From positions 31,387 to 95,386 of the forward strand of contig DASZWJ010000022.1 of the NCBI GenBank assembly GCA_035546635.1: a DNA stretch of 64,000 nt. Reading direction: 5' to 3'. The notes beneath the pieces were generated by a model that saw only the letters and a program-made list of their open reading frames with translations, made no database searches and was not told the DNA's origin. The translations under genes and the position numbers were made by a program. The stretch is from Gammaproteobacteria bacterium (GTDB lineage Bacteria; Pseudomonadota; Gammaproteobacteria; JAURND01). Shown piece by piece: positions 27,520-36,293 of this stretch (its first letter is position 1; each line of letters opens with the position of its first letter).

Positions 27520-28746
27520 TTATAACCAGTTAATAGGTAATTGATAGATTCTAGGAGTCAGCCACAAAGCTTCTTCGGCCTGGTTAATTAAAAGACCAAA
27601 TGGCAGATTTTGCTCTTCAATAAATCGAGTTAATGTCATCAGTTCGCGTCTTGCGACTTGACTACCTTGTTTGATTTCAATCGGTAGTACACCGAAATTT
27701 CCATCAATAATTAAATCAATTTCAGCCTGGTTGCGGGTTCTGTAAAAATGAAACTCCCAGTTAGTAATGGCTAATGCTTGTAAACCTTTATATAATTCTT
27801 CTATCACAAACCCTTCAAATGAAGAGCCGACTTTAGGATGATGATATAAATCATCTTGATCGTGAATTTTTAACAGAAAATGCTGAAGACCATTATCGGT
27901 AAAATAACCTTTTGGCATTTTAACTATGGATTTGCTCAGATCTTTTTCATAACTGGTGATGGGCTGCCATAAAAAAGTACCAGCGACGATATTTAAATAT
28001 TCGCTAATGGTTTTTTCACTGACTTCTATGCTGCGGCCAATTTGGCTTTTATTAATCATAGTTCCTGACAGTTGGCAGAGCATCTGCAGAAAACGTTGAT
28101 AAGCACTTTTATTAAGATGCGGAAATAATTTAGCAATATCTCGGTTAATGTAAGTATCTCGATAATTAGCCATCCATTCAGTGTAATAATGATTGTTATA
28201 ATTTAATATAGGTTCAGGATAGCCGCCGCGCAACCAGATTTTTTGCATTTCAGCTAAAGTCAGAAGCGGTTTGCCTTTAGGTAGATTGTCAGGGTTTAAT
28301 TTTTGGCTAAATAATTTATAGAAATCGCTTAAAGGTTGTTGGTAAAGCTCATTAGCTTTAAGTGTGCCTAATTTCAGGATAGCTATTCTGCCGGCAAGTG
28401 ATTCTGAGATGCCTGTCAATAACTCAAGGCTGCTTGAGCCGGTTAAAATAAAACGACCTTTGGTTTGTCGATTTTGATCAATGACCCCACGTAAAACGGC
28501 AAATAAACCAGGAAATTCCTGAGCTTCATCAATGATAATATTTTCAGGAAATTGCTTAAAGAAGAAAACCGGGTCTCTGGTGAGTAACTCAAAGTCATTA
28601 GGATTTTCTAGATCTAAATAACGCCAATTGGGTCTAATTTGTCTGGCTAAGGTGGTTTTGCCGACTTGACGCGCTCCTAGAAGCACTATGACGGGGAATT
28701 GCTCTAATAGCTGATTAGCCTTGTTAAAGAGGTTTCTATAGATCAT
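27520..28746 (-). CDS. AAA+ ATPase with DUF4143 domain
   Basis: 408 residues. The N-terminal AAA_14-type domain has Walker A GARQVGKTTLARQ, Walker B NIIIDEAQEFPGL and sensor FILTGSSSLELL. The C-terminal half is DUF4143 with the nuclease-like ending (YRTRNQAEIDLIIDG...VLPIEIKQGS), whose spaced D/E...K residues resemble a PD-(D/E)XK core. These proteins are widespread, copy-variable and often horizontally spread; their function is unknown. It is transcribed convergently to ridA. Length is complete for the family. Confidence 0.85.
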   Translation of the reverse strand: MIYRNLFNKANQLLEQFPVIVLLGARQVGKTTLARQIRPNWRYLDLENPNDFELLTRDPVFFFKQFPENIIIDEAQEFPGLFAVLRGVIDQNRQTKGRFILTGSSSLELLTGISESLAGRIAILKLGTLKANELYQQPLSDFYKLFSQKLNPDNLPKGKPLLTLAEMQKIWLRGGYPEPILNYNNHYYTEWMANYRDTYINRDIAKLFPHLNKSAYQRFLQMLCQLSGTMINKSQIGRSIEVSEKTISEYLNIVAGTFLWQPITSYEKDLSKSIVKMPKGYFTDNGLQHFLLKIHDQDDLYHHPKVGSSFEGFVIEELYKGLQALAITNWEFHFYRTRNQAEIDLIIDGNFGVLPIEIKQGSQVARRELMTLTRFIEEQNLPFGLLINQAEEALWLTPRIYQLPINWL

Positions 28747-28800
28747 AAAGCTATTATCCTGCTAAAAATTAATAAATATTACCAGGACAACGCTCAAAAT

Positions 28801-28839
28801 ACCAGTAAATTCCAGACTTCACCTCCGGAATTTACTGGT
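28801..28839 (-). terminator. Stem-loop terminator after the dipeptidase gene
   Basis: ACCAGTAAATTCC (28801-28813) pairs perfectly with GGAATTTACTGGT (28827-28839). Read on the minus strand, the stem is followed by ATTTTGAG, a weak T-run, right after the dipeptidase stop at 28844. Confidence 0.6.
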
Positions 28840-28843
28840 GTTT

Positions 28844-29536
28844 TCACCAAGAAACGGCTCCATATAAAGCATAAGGCCTCTTAAGCTGATGTGCCCAATA
28901 ACGATCACCATAAGACCAATGCCAGTATTCCCAAGGGTAATTGACAAAACCAACGGCATTCAGTGCCTGGCTCATGATGGCGCGGTAATGCTTTGCCTGA
29001 TCAGAAATGATTAAAGAATCAGTTTTCGATAGGGAGCCATCATAGTCCTGCATCCAGTCAGCAGCGCGAATACCCATATCGACGATTTCGCCAGCCATAT
29101 CAACTAAATAAATATCAAAAGCGCCGCCGGTGGCGTGGGGCGGTATATTTGTAGAGCCATCTAAATTAATCGTTGGTGAAACCATGCGGGTGGTTGCTTG
29201 AAAAAGCTGTGGGTGTTCAAGGTCGGGATGGCGTTGCTTGAGCATTTGATAACGTTGATTAAATAACTGTTCTTGTAATTGCAAACTTCGATAGCCTTCA
29301 TAGAGGCAAAATTTTAGGTCATTAGGTAAAGATTGTTGGGCAATTAGTAATTTTTCGTAAACTGCGATGCGCAATTTGGTATAATCCTGATTATTTGGTA
29401 TTTCAGGGGATTCCCCGAACAGTAGGTTTTTTTGTTGTGTTAAATCCATCATGCCATCACCGCATTCTTGTATCGGTATGGCTAAGACTTTAGGATCAAT
29501 GATGGCAGTGATGGGAATAGAGTCATTGGAGATCAT
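28844..29536 (-). CDS. M15D family D-Ala-D-Ala dipeptidase (VanX/DdpX-like)
   Basis: 230 residues. Zinc and catalytic motifs of the family are visible: YEGYRSLQLQ (with the conserved Arg), HATGGAFDIYLVD for the SxHxxGxAxD-type zinc site, and YPWEYWHWSYGD for the ExWH catalytic Glu and zinc His. Known members hydrolyse the D-Ala-D-Ala dipeptide in peptidoglycan recycling or in vancomycin resistance; no van genes are nearby, so the recycling role is likelier. I prefer the ATG at 29536, with GAGG 8 bases upstream, over the one at 29542, which is too close to it. There is no obvious signal peptide. It is divergent from the GNAT gene with under 50 bases between. Confidence 0.85.
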   Translation of the reverse strand: MISNDSIPITAIIDPKVLAIPIQECGDGMMDLTQQKNLLFGESPEIPNNQDYTKLRIAVYEKLLIAQQSLPNDLKFCLYEGYRSLQLQEQLFNQRYQMLKQRHPDLEHPQLFQATTRMVSPTINLDGSTNIPPHATGGAFDIYLVDMAGEIVDMGIRAADWMQDYDGSLSKTDSLIISDQAKHYRAIMSQALNAVGFVNYPWEYWHWSYGDRYWAHQLKRPYALYGAVSW

Positions 29537-29583
29537 TGGCATTGCCTCAGAGGTTCAAACACAGATCTAATGTCGAAACAATT

Positions 29584-30555
29584 ATGAAGCAGAATATTCA
29601 AATAACATCCGCTAGCTTGCCAGATTATCCAGTTATACAAAACATGGCAAGGTTTTATGTTTATGATCTTTCGCGGCAATGTGGTTTTATCTCAGCCGAT
29701 TGGACTATCCCTGCCGATGGTCTATATGCATGTTTTGATTTATTAAGTTATTTTAAAGAGACGACGCGCCGTGCCTATTTAATACGCGTCAATGATGAGT
29801 TAGCCGGATTTGTTTTATTAAATCAAAAGGGCTCATGCGTAATTAATGCCGATTGGAATATGAACGAATTTTTTATTTTGGCTAAATTTCAGGGCAAAGG
29901 TGTGGGAAGCTTTGTTGCGCATGCGATTTTTGATCAACATCCAGGATTGTGGGAGATCACAGTCATTCCCGAAAATCGCAGCGCATTTGTTTTTTGGCAA
30001 AAAACTATTGCTGCATATATGCATGATAAATATCGTTGTGAAAAAAAACACGTTAGACCTAATCAGGCGCAGCCGTATCGTATGGTTTTTACTTTCGATA
30101 CCAAATTAAAAACACAAGAATCACAACTAGCAACGACTTTAACCTATGTAATTGATTATGATCCCAAAGCTGAAGACGATGCAGTTATTCGTCAAGGAAT
30201 TATCCATTTCAATAAGCAAGTTATTCAAGAAACTGCAAAACACTGGAGCATCTATGTTAAAGATCAGCAGCAGAGAATTATTGGTGGGGCATTAATTTGG
30301 GAGCATAGTGATGCACTTTACATTGATGTGCTTTGGGTAGCTATGGCCTATCGCAAACAAGGAATTGGTCTAAAGCTCCTGCAGAAGATTGAAAATGCCC
30401 CTAGAAATAAAAGTATATCAAAACTCTATGTCGACACTTATACTTTTCAATCGCAAGGATTTTATGAAAAACACGGTTTCTATCCTATTGCTACGATTAA
30501 GGATTATTTATTGGGATTTGATCGGATTTATATGCGTAAAGAATTGCGGGTTTGA
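29584..30555 (+). CDS. Tandem GNAT acetyltransferase
   Basis: 323 residues containing two GNAT folds. The first (about 1-165) has the acetyl-CoA loop-like FILAKFQGKGVGSFVAHAIF and EITVIPENRSAFVFW. The second (about 180-320) has VAMAYRKQGIGLKLLQKIE with a clean Q/RxxGxG/A loop and a C-terminal SQGFYEKHGFYPI. It is probably a fusion of two genes, or of an inactive and an active copy; both loops look usable. The substrate is unknown. The ATG at 29584 gives a natural N-terminus (MKQNIQITSAS). Confidence 0.82.
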   Translation: MKQNIQITSASLPDYPVIQNMARFYVYDLSRQCGFISADWTIPADGLYACFDLLSYFKETTRRAYLIRVNDELAGFVLLNQKGSCVINADWNMNEFFILAKFQGKGVGSFVAHAIFDQHPGLWEITVIPENRSAFVFWQKTIAAYMHDKYRCEKKHVRPNQAQPYRMVFTFDTKLKTQESQLATTLTYVIDYDPKAEDDAVIRQGIIHFNKQVIQETAKHWSIYVKDQQQRIIGGALIWEHSDALYIDVLWVAMAYRKQGIGLKLLQKIENAPRNKSISKLYVDTYTFQSQGFYEKHGFYPIATIKDYLLGFDRIYMRKELRV

Positions 30556-30693
30556 TGCATTGATGAACGAATTCTAGTCGTTACCTTTCGTTTACTCATA
30601 GTAATCGCCGAATCTAATCTTAACTTAATCCTTTTAATATGATTGCCCTGTACGCTTACTAAAATGACAGACTAAAAAAGAGAGAATTTCCCA
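30556..30693. other. Intergenic leader with no gene
   Basis: The 352-base gap up to the OYE gene at 30908 holds only very short frames. The part from 30694 on contains the promoter described separately, and the rest of the gap (30722-30907) would be a roughly 180-base untranslated leader. I see no recognisable riboswitch or repeat. Confidence 0.5.
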
Positions 30694-30721
30694 TTGATAT
30701 TTCGGAAAAATACGATATAAT
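30694..30721 (+). promoter_or_regulatory. Sigma-70 promoter of the OYE/quinone reductase operon
   Basis: TTGATA (30694-30699), a 16-base spacer, and a perfect TATAAT (30716-30721). It faces the flavin oxidoreductase gene, whose ATG is at 30908, leaving a long leader of about 180 bases. Confidence 0.6.
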
Positions 30722-30907
30722 AACTAGGCGTCAAGTGCTTGAAGTGCTTCTAAGCTTCTTAAATTTCTCTGCAGTCTTAGGCCGACACCTCTTATTTCTA
30801 AGCGGCAATGGAACTAGATTTTATTCAATAACTCTGAGAGTACCCTATAGAACTATAGTTTTTCTGTAAATTAATCGTAATTTTGCAATATCTAAATTAG
30901 GAAAATC

Positions 30908-31960
30908 ATGAATCATTCAACATTATTTCAAGAATACCGACTCAATCATTTATTCACACTAAAAAATAAAATTATCATGGCGCCAATGACTCGTGCCAAA
31001 GCTTCTGCGGAGTTGGTGAGCACGCCAGAAATGGCTGATTATTACGCTAGGCGAGCCGATGCTGGGCTCATTATCACTGAAGGCACGGTCATAAGCCCTG
31101 GTGCGTTAGGATGCTTTAATGTACCCGGTATTTTCAATAAAACTCAAATTCAGCATTGGCAGAAAGTGACAGATAAAGTACATCAAAAAAATGGATTAAT
31201 TTTTTTGCAAATCTGGCATGTTGGTCGCGTCTCACATCCTGCTTTTTTGCGGGGCGAATTACCTATTGGACCTTCGGCAAGCACAATGGTAGGTAAAGTC
31301 TATCGCACAGAAAATCTAACCTATGGACAGTCTCGCGCGGTGACACAAGAAGAAATCAAACATTTAATTGATGCTTATGCCGATGCTGCACGCAATGCCA
31401 TCTCCGCAGGTTTTGACGGTGTTGAAATTCATGGTGCCAATGGGTATCTCATTGATCAATTTCTGCATTATCACACAAATCAACGCGAAGACGATTATGG
31501 TGGCACGCCTGAAAACATGACGCGTTTCGCATTGGAAGTGGTAAAAGCCTGCGGTGAAACGCTAGGGTATGAACGTGTGGGACTTAGACTCTCACCCGGC
31601 GCTTATCTAAATCAAATCATCGGCGATATAAAAGACGCGCAGGTCTTTCAATATTTATTAATGCAGCTGAATAAATACCCAATCGCTTATCTACACACAG
31701 GGAACTTCGATGATAGCAAAACATTTGCTGAATTAAATCAAATGACCATGAGCCAGTTTCTACGTTCACATTATCAGGGCACGTTGATTGGTTGTGGTGG
31801 TTATACACCCAGCACTGCTATCGATGCTATATCCAATTCGGCATTCGATTGCGTGGCTTTTGGCAGAGCATTTATTGCTAATCCTGATCTGGTGCAACGT
31901 ATTTATCATCAGAATGAACTGCGTCCTTATGATGCCAGTTTATTGGATAATCTTTATTAA
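30908..31960 (+). CDS. Old yellow enzyme family alkene reductase (NemA-like)
   Basis: 350 residues, a complete TIM-barrel FMN oxidoreductase. Family marks include KNKIIMAPMTRAKA (FMN phosphate/flavin contact), LQIWHVGRVSHP, FDGVEIHGANGYLIDQFLH and the C-terminal CVAFGRAFIANPDLVQR. Members reduce activated alkenes, N-ethylmaleimide, nitroesters and similar electrophiles with NAD(P)H. An AGGA ribosome site precedes the ATG. It is followed after 11 bases by a zinc-free MDR oxidoreductase, so the pair may be a small detoxification operon for electrophiles or quinones. Confidence 0.9.
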   Translation: MNHSTLFQEYRLNHLFTLKNKIIMAPMTRAKASAELVSTPEMADYYARRADAGLIITEGTVISPGALGCFNVPGIFNKTQIQHWQKVTDKVHQKNGLIFLQIWHVGRVSHPAFLRGELPIGPSASTMVGKVYRTENLTYGQSRAVTQEEIKHLIDAYADAARNAISAGFDGVEIHGANGYLIDQFLHYHTNQREDDYGGTPENMTRFALEVVKACGETLGYERVGLRLSPGAYLNQIIGDIKDAQVFQYLLMQLNKYPIAYLHTGNFDDSKTFAELNQMTMSQFLRSHYQGTLIGCGGYTPSTAIDAISNSAFDCVAFGRAFIANPDLVQRIYHQNELRPYDASLLDNLY

Positions 31961-31971
31961 GAGGGTGTTAT

Positions 31972-32922
31972 ATGTCAAATCCTAATCACATGCAGGCAGT
32001 AATTTTTAAAAGATATGGCGGTAGCGAGGTGCTTGAATACGCAGAAGTACCAGTACCAAATTTTGGGGATGATGAATTATTAGTTCGCGTACACAGCGCC
32101 GGTGTCAGTCCATTTGATATCCATGTGCGTGAAGGTTGGTACAAAAAAGATTATTATACTTTACCGATTATTTTAGGTTGGGAATTATCTGGCGTAGTAG
32201 TGGCAATTGGCAAGCATGTCACGCAATTTAAAATAGGCGATGCAATATTTTCCTATCCTAACGCACTTCGTGTCGGCAGTTCTTATGCAGAGTATAATGT
32301 AATTAAAGCAGAAGAGGCGGTACTTAAGCCTGCTGCAATCAGTCACCATGAAGCTTCCGCTGCCTCAATGAACGCGATCACAGCTTGGCAAACTTTATTT
32401 GATGTGGCTAAAATATCGGAAGGACAGCGCGTATTAATTCAAGCGGCAGCGGGTGGTGTCGGTCATCTAGCTGTGCAATTAGCTAAATGGAAAGGTGCTT
32501 ATGTGATCGGCACGGCCTCTGCCAAAAATGCAGAATTTCTCAACCAAATTGGCGTTGATGAATATGTAGATTATACAAAAACACCTCTTGAAAAAGCCGT
32601 AAAGCCAGTCGATGTGGTGATTGATACAATCGGTGGAGAAGTTTTGCAGAAATCTTTTCAACTCGTTAAAAAAGGTGGCATCGTTGTCACGATGATCGAT
32701 TTTGAAGGTATTAAGGCAGCAAACACGCACGGTATAGAAGGAAAGACAGTTTTTGCCCTGCCGAATTCTCAACAACTCACAGAGATTGCTAAGTTGTTGG
32801 CGCAAGGCACTCTTAAACCCTTTATTCAATCGGTATTTCCTTTAACTGAGGCGGCTAAAGCGCATCAGGCTGTTGAGTCGGGTCATGTCCGAGGAAAAAT
32901 AGTGTTGGAAATTCCTAGCTAA
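31972..32922 (+). CDS. NADP-dependent MDR oxidoreductase (quinone reductase-like)
   Basis: 316 residues of the medium-chain dehydrogenase/reductase superfamily. The GroES-like N-terminal domain (MQAVIFKRYGGSEVLEYAEV, GWELSGVV) is followed by the nucleotide-binding QAAAGGVGHLAVQLAK and VDVVIDTIGGEV. Catalytic zinc ligands are missing, as in the zeta-crystallin/QOR branch. It most likely reduces quinones or enals with NADPH. GAGGGTG precedes the ATG. Co-transcribed with the OYE gene 11 bases upstream. Confidence 0.87.
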   Translation: MSNPNHMQAVIFKRYGGSEVLEYAEVPVPNFGDDELLVRVHSAGVSPFDIHVREGWYKKDYYTLPIILGWELSGVVVAIGKHVTQFKIGDAIFSYPNALRVGSSYAEYNVIKAEEAVLKPAAISHHEASAASMNAITAWQTLFDVAKISEGQRVLIQAAAGGVGHLAVQLAKWKGAYVIGTASAKNAEFLNQIGVDEYVDYTKTPLEKAVKPVDVVIDTIGGEVLQKSFQLVKKGGIVVTMIDFEGIKAANTHGIEGKTVFALPNSQQLTEIAKLLAQGTLKPFIQSVFPLTEAAKAHQAVESGHVRGKIVLEIPS

Positions 32923-33082
32923 ATACTTTTTGAAGATGTTAAGCATTCTGTCTTAGAGAAGCGTATGTAGCTACTTGGGGTGACAGATGCGGGTCGTCAA
33001 TTATTTATTGCATTTACTATCAGGAAAAAATTGATCAGAATCATTTCTGCACGTGATATGAGCAAACAGGAACGAGGTATTT

Positions 33083-33222
33083 ATGAACAAACTTAAGAAA
33101 TTACCGAAATTTAAAAATGCTTTGGAAGAAGCTAATTTTTGGCAGAAGCAAAATTCGGAGTGTTAAAAGGTCAAGTTCCTATTTTTGATGCGTCTTTGCA
33201 AGTGACTATAAAAATAATTTAG
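33083..33222 (+). pseudogene. Remnant of a type II antitoxin (CopG/BrnA-like)
   Basis: A GAGG ribosome site and ATG at 33083 start a 27-codon frame, MNKLKKLPKFKNALEEANFW..., which resembles the N-terminus of CopG/BrnA-like antitoxins (KLPKFK...EEREFW). It stops at 33164. Another frame continues with LAEAKFGVLKGQVPIFDA and ends at about 33220, which looks like a piece of a different antitoxin-type protein. No toxin gene follows. It is the only content I can support in the 367-base gap before 33290. Confidence 0.4.
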
Positions 33223-33289
33223 CAAGGTATGAGAAAATGTATTAGAATCTTGTAATCTAATTATCCTTATCAACATAGGTATTGCAGCC

Positions 33290-34681
33290 ATGGCTCAAGC
33301 AACTTCAGAAATAACCCCCCTAGCACAAACATTGGAAAAGTTGAATGAAATCCTTCTAAATGCCAAAGAACAAATTAATGCTTTAGTAGAATCAGCATCC
33401 TCATCAATAGCAATCTACGAACAATTAGCGAAGCTGGAATCGCAATTACCTGATTCAATCCTGGGCTTAGGAGTCAATTTAGACATCTTAGAGCCTACAC
33501 TAAAGCCTTTTCGTGAATATTGTGACGAAGTAAAGGCGAAGATTCAACTCCAAATAATTGAAGAATTGAAACAAATTTATTTACAGAATATAAGCAACCT
33601 TAAAGAAATACCTCGGGATCAACGCCTCCCCTATTTGAAGCTCCTTCAAGCAAATTTTCTAGAGAGAATTACAAAATATAAACTCGACATGCAACTGGGT
33701 CCGGTTCAAGATCTGCTCAAAAAAATGGCAACCGATCAGGAACTTTACCAAAAGGGAGCCACGGCTCCTGCTCATCTGCAAGTTCCTCCCCCAGTGGAAG
33801 AAACTGAGATAAAAGACACAAAAATAAAGAAAACTTTAATAGACTCTAACGAGTGGAAAGCTCTAATATCACCTATTATAGACGCAGTGGGCAGTAAAAC
33901 TTCAGTAGAACTGCTAGAATTACTTGACCAACTAGAAATTAAGTGCAAAAACCGTATACTTACTCTCGAACAATCTAGAGAACTTAATACCTTAAAGGAA
34001 ATAGTAGAGACCCAAAATTTAAGTACATTAGCGCGATCAACAACTTCATCCGCTGTAAGTTCATCCACTACGAGTACTAGCGAAAGCAACAACCATTCCT
34101 TTGCTGTCTTTAATATTAATCAAGAATTAACATCAAAACCAGCAGATATAGAGGATGAGGTTGCAAGCGATGATGAAGAAGAATTAAAAAGTGCATTAGA
34201 CTTATCTGTATTTTTAAATAATAAAAATTCTTCAGAAACAGATTCCAAACATCAAACAACAGATGTAGAAGATATTGTAAGCGATAGTGATGATGAGGAG
34301 GAAATAGTAAAGGCTAAAGCTTTATCTTTAGCAGCACCAAAAATATTTTCTGCAAAGGATTGCCGGGCGCTATGCGCAAAAGCAGGTGACATCTTTTTTC
34401 CTATTTGGGTAAATGGGTATCCCTCAACTAGTCAAGAGCTTAAGTCAACTTTAGAAAGAATATCTGATTTATTAAAAACCATAAATGAAAAAATTGAATT
34501 GCACGAATCAGAGCTCAATTCAGATCAAGTTCAATCATTAGTAGATTCTGGATTTAATCTTAAAGAAGTATATTTAAAGTGCCAAGAACTTTTAAGAAAA
34601 AATACCTATTCAATGGGAACCAATCCATCAGGATTTCATGTCCAACGACCTGAAATATTTCTTCTGGAAATCCCTCTGTAG
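33290..34681 (+). CDS. Hypothetical acidic coiled-coil protein
   Basis: 463 residues. The N-terminal 160 residues are helical with heptad-like spacing. The middle is Ser/Thr-rich (TTSSAVSSSTTSTSESN) and followed by two similar acidic blocks (DIEDEVASDDEEELKSALDL and DVEDIVSDSDDEEEIVKAKA). A smaller helical C-terminal domain has three Cys. There is no signal peptide, membrane segment or known motif. The duplicated acidic blocks and the disordered middle resemble eukaryote-facing secreted proteins, but no direct evidence exists. The ribosome site is weak. Confidence 0.65.
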   Translation: MAQATSEITPLAQTLEKLNEILLNAKEQINALVESASSSIAIYEQLAKLESQLPDSILGLGVNLDILEPTLKPFREYCDEVKAKIQLQIIEELKQIYLQNISNLKEIPRDQRLPYLKLLQANFLERITKYKLDMQLGPVQDLLKKMATDQELYQKGATAPAHLQVPPPVEETEIKDTKIKKTLIDSNEWKALISPIIDAVGSKTSVELLELLDQLEIKCKNRILTLEQSRELNTLKEIVETQNLSTLARSTTSSAVSSSTTSTSESNNHSFAVFNINQELTSKPADIEDEVASDDEEELKSALDLSVFLNNKNSSETDSKHQTTDVEDIVSDSDDEEEIVKAKALSLAAPKIFSAKDCRALCAKAGDIFFPIWVNGYPSTSQELKSTLERISDLLKTINEKIELHESELNSDQVQSLVDSGFNLKEVYLKCQELLRKNTYSMGTNPSGFHVQRPEIFLLEIPL

Positions 34682-34940
34682 AGTTACCAGATCAGCTTCC
34701 CGAAGCTAAGACTCCACGTAAGTAATTAAAAATCTCTAGCTGATTTATCCAATTAGCTAAGATAGTATTAAATGTGGATTGCGAGATAGGCAGAGTAGAA
34801 AGTGACCATAGCATCGCGTTGTCTACATAGTGTTCAAATAAATTTCTTATAGTATTATGCGATAATTTTATACCCTCATTAGCGCATTATGATTTAAAAA
34901 CCAATAAAAAATCTTATCTGCAGGTGCGTCGGAGACAAAG

Positions 34941-36164
34941 TTGAAAAAATGGATTCACTATAGATTATCATGGAAGATTCTTGCTGCATTTTTATTCGTA
35001 CCCGTAGTGAGCAAAGCCTCTTTTATTGAAGCAACCATGGGGACTGCTGTAGTCAATGATGCTACTGCAACCTATTTTAATCCAGCTGCTTTAACTTTAC
35101 TGAAAAATGCACAAATAATCGCTTTGGGTACGGCGGGACAGTTTCAGAGTCAATTTACAGGTAAAGTGACGCAACCCAGCACGGGTTTTGATCAGTCTGG
35201 CACAACTAAAACCCAGTCAAATTATTTTTTGCCTTCCGGTTATTTAGGGATTCCTGTCTCAGATAGATGGTTCTTTGGACTAGCAGTATTGGCAAATAAT
35301 TATAACCGCGACTTAGACCAAAATTCTATTTTGCGTTATGTCATGTCGGATAATAATATTGAAGACATTGATGTTGTTCCTGCAGTTGGTTTTAAATTGA
35401 ATGATTATCTCTCTTTCGGTGCGAGTGTTAATTTTTCCCATGCCCATTTCCTGTTTACGCCGATTTCAGGATTCCCGAGCTTGGATATCCCCGATGTTCA
35501 AACCCGCGATGAAGCCAGTGCCAATGCTTTGGGTGGTGATTTAGGTGTACTGTTAAAACCTACCTCTTCTACACAAATCGGCTTAAATTACCGCAGTTCA
35601 ATGACCTATCACTTCACGGGAACTAGTCAGTTAGAAAGCAATCCTGCAATTGCATCGAATCACTTTGGCTTTGATTATTGGACTCCAGCGAGATACGTGC
35701 TTTCGGTTAATCAGTTTTTATCACGGCGTCTCGGTTTGATTGCCACAGTCCAATGGATACAATGGGATATATACAATAATATCAATGTGCATAATGTGGT
35801 AACGGAAATAGGCGGTAATCCAGTTATTTTATCTAATGCTACCATTCCTCTGCATTTCCACAATGCTTGGGTGTATACTTTTGGTGGCTATTATCATTTA
35901 TCTTCCAAATGGATCATTCGCACAGCAGGCAGCTATGTTGAATCACCTGGGAATCCAAATTATCAAGTAACAGAAGGTAATAATATGATACTTGGGACAT
36001 CAGTTGGATATAAGCTAAGCAAAATCTTTTCTATCGATACCAGCTATGCGCATGCGTTTATTCAAAATCAAAAGATTAATATTGAAAATTCAATTAACAC
36101 TGTTAATGGTGTGAATAAGAGTTATCGGAATTCAATTTCTTTGAAAATAACTGCTAATATATAA
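34941..36164 (+). CDS. FadL/OmpP1/TodX family outer-membrane transporter
   Basis: 407 residues. Signal peptide (KILAAFLFVPVVSKA), then the family's N-terminal plug start SFIEATMGTAVVNDATATYFNPAAL with the characteristic NPAA. The rest has the alternating pattern of a 14-strand barrel and ends in KITANI. It carries long-chain fatty acids or other hydrophobic compounds across the outer membrane, and would feed FadE/FadI/FadJ encoded at 4.5-10.5 kb. The start is a TTG at 34941, supported by GGAG 6 bases upstream; there is no ATG in frame nearby. Confidence 0.88.
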   Translation: MKKWIHYRLSWKILAAFLFVPVVSKASFIEATMGTAVVNDATATYFNPAALTLLKNAQIIALGTAGQFQSQFTGKVTQPSTGFDQSGTTKTQSNYFLPSGYLGIPVSDRWFFGLAVLANNYNRDLDQNSILRYVMSDNNIEDIDVVPAVGFKLNDYLSFGASVNFSHAHFLFTPISGFPSLDIPDVQTRDEASANALGGDLGVLLKPTSSTQIGLNYRSSMTYHFTGTSQLESNPAIASNHFGFDYWTPARYVLSVNQFLSRRLGLIATVQWIQWDIYNNINVHNVVTEIGGNPVILSNATIPLHFHNAWVYTFGGYYHLSSKWIIRTAGSYVESPGNPNYQVTEGNNMILGTSVGYKLSKIFSIDTSYAHAFIQNQKINIENSINTVNGVNKSYRNSISLKITANI

Positions 36165-36252
36165 GATATGTTGTACGAATGATCTGAAAACCTGCATTTA
36201 GTTACTCATTTAGCTAGAATGCATTTTTTTCTTACTAAAATTCTGACTATTC

Positions 36253-36285
36253 ACCCCCTTTTTCAAAGCGGGTGAATAGTTACAA
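36253..36285. repeat. CTATTCACCC palindromic repeat
   Basis: CTATTCACCC and GGGTGAATAG form a perfect 10-bp inverted repeat around CCTTTTTCAAAGC. The core matches the repeat at 169-215. It lies between the convergent FadL-like and ABC-transporter genes, where it may terminate transcription from both sides. Confidence 0.6.
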
Positions 36286-36293
36286 ATTTAGTT

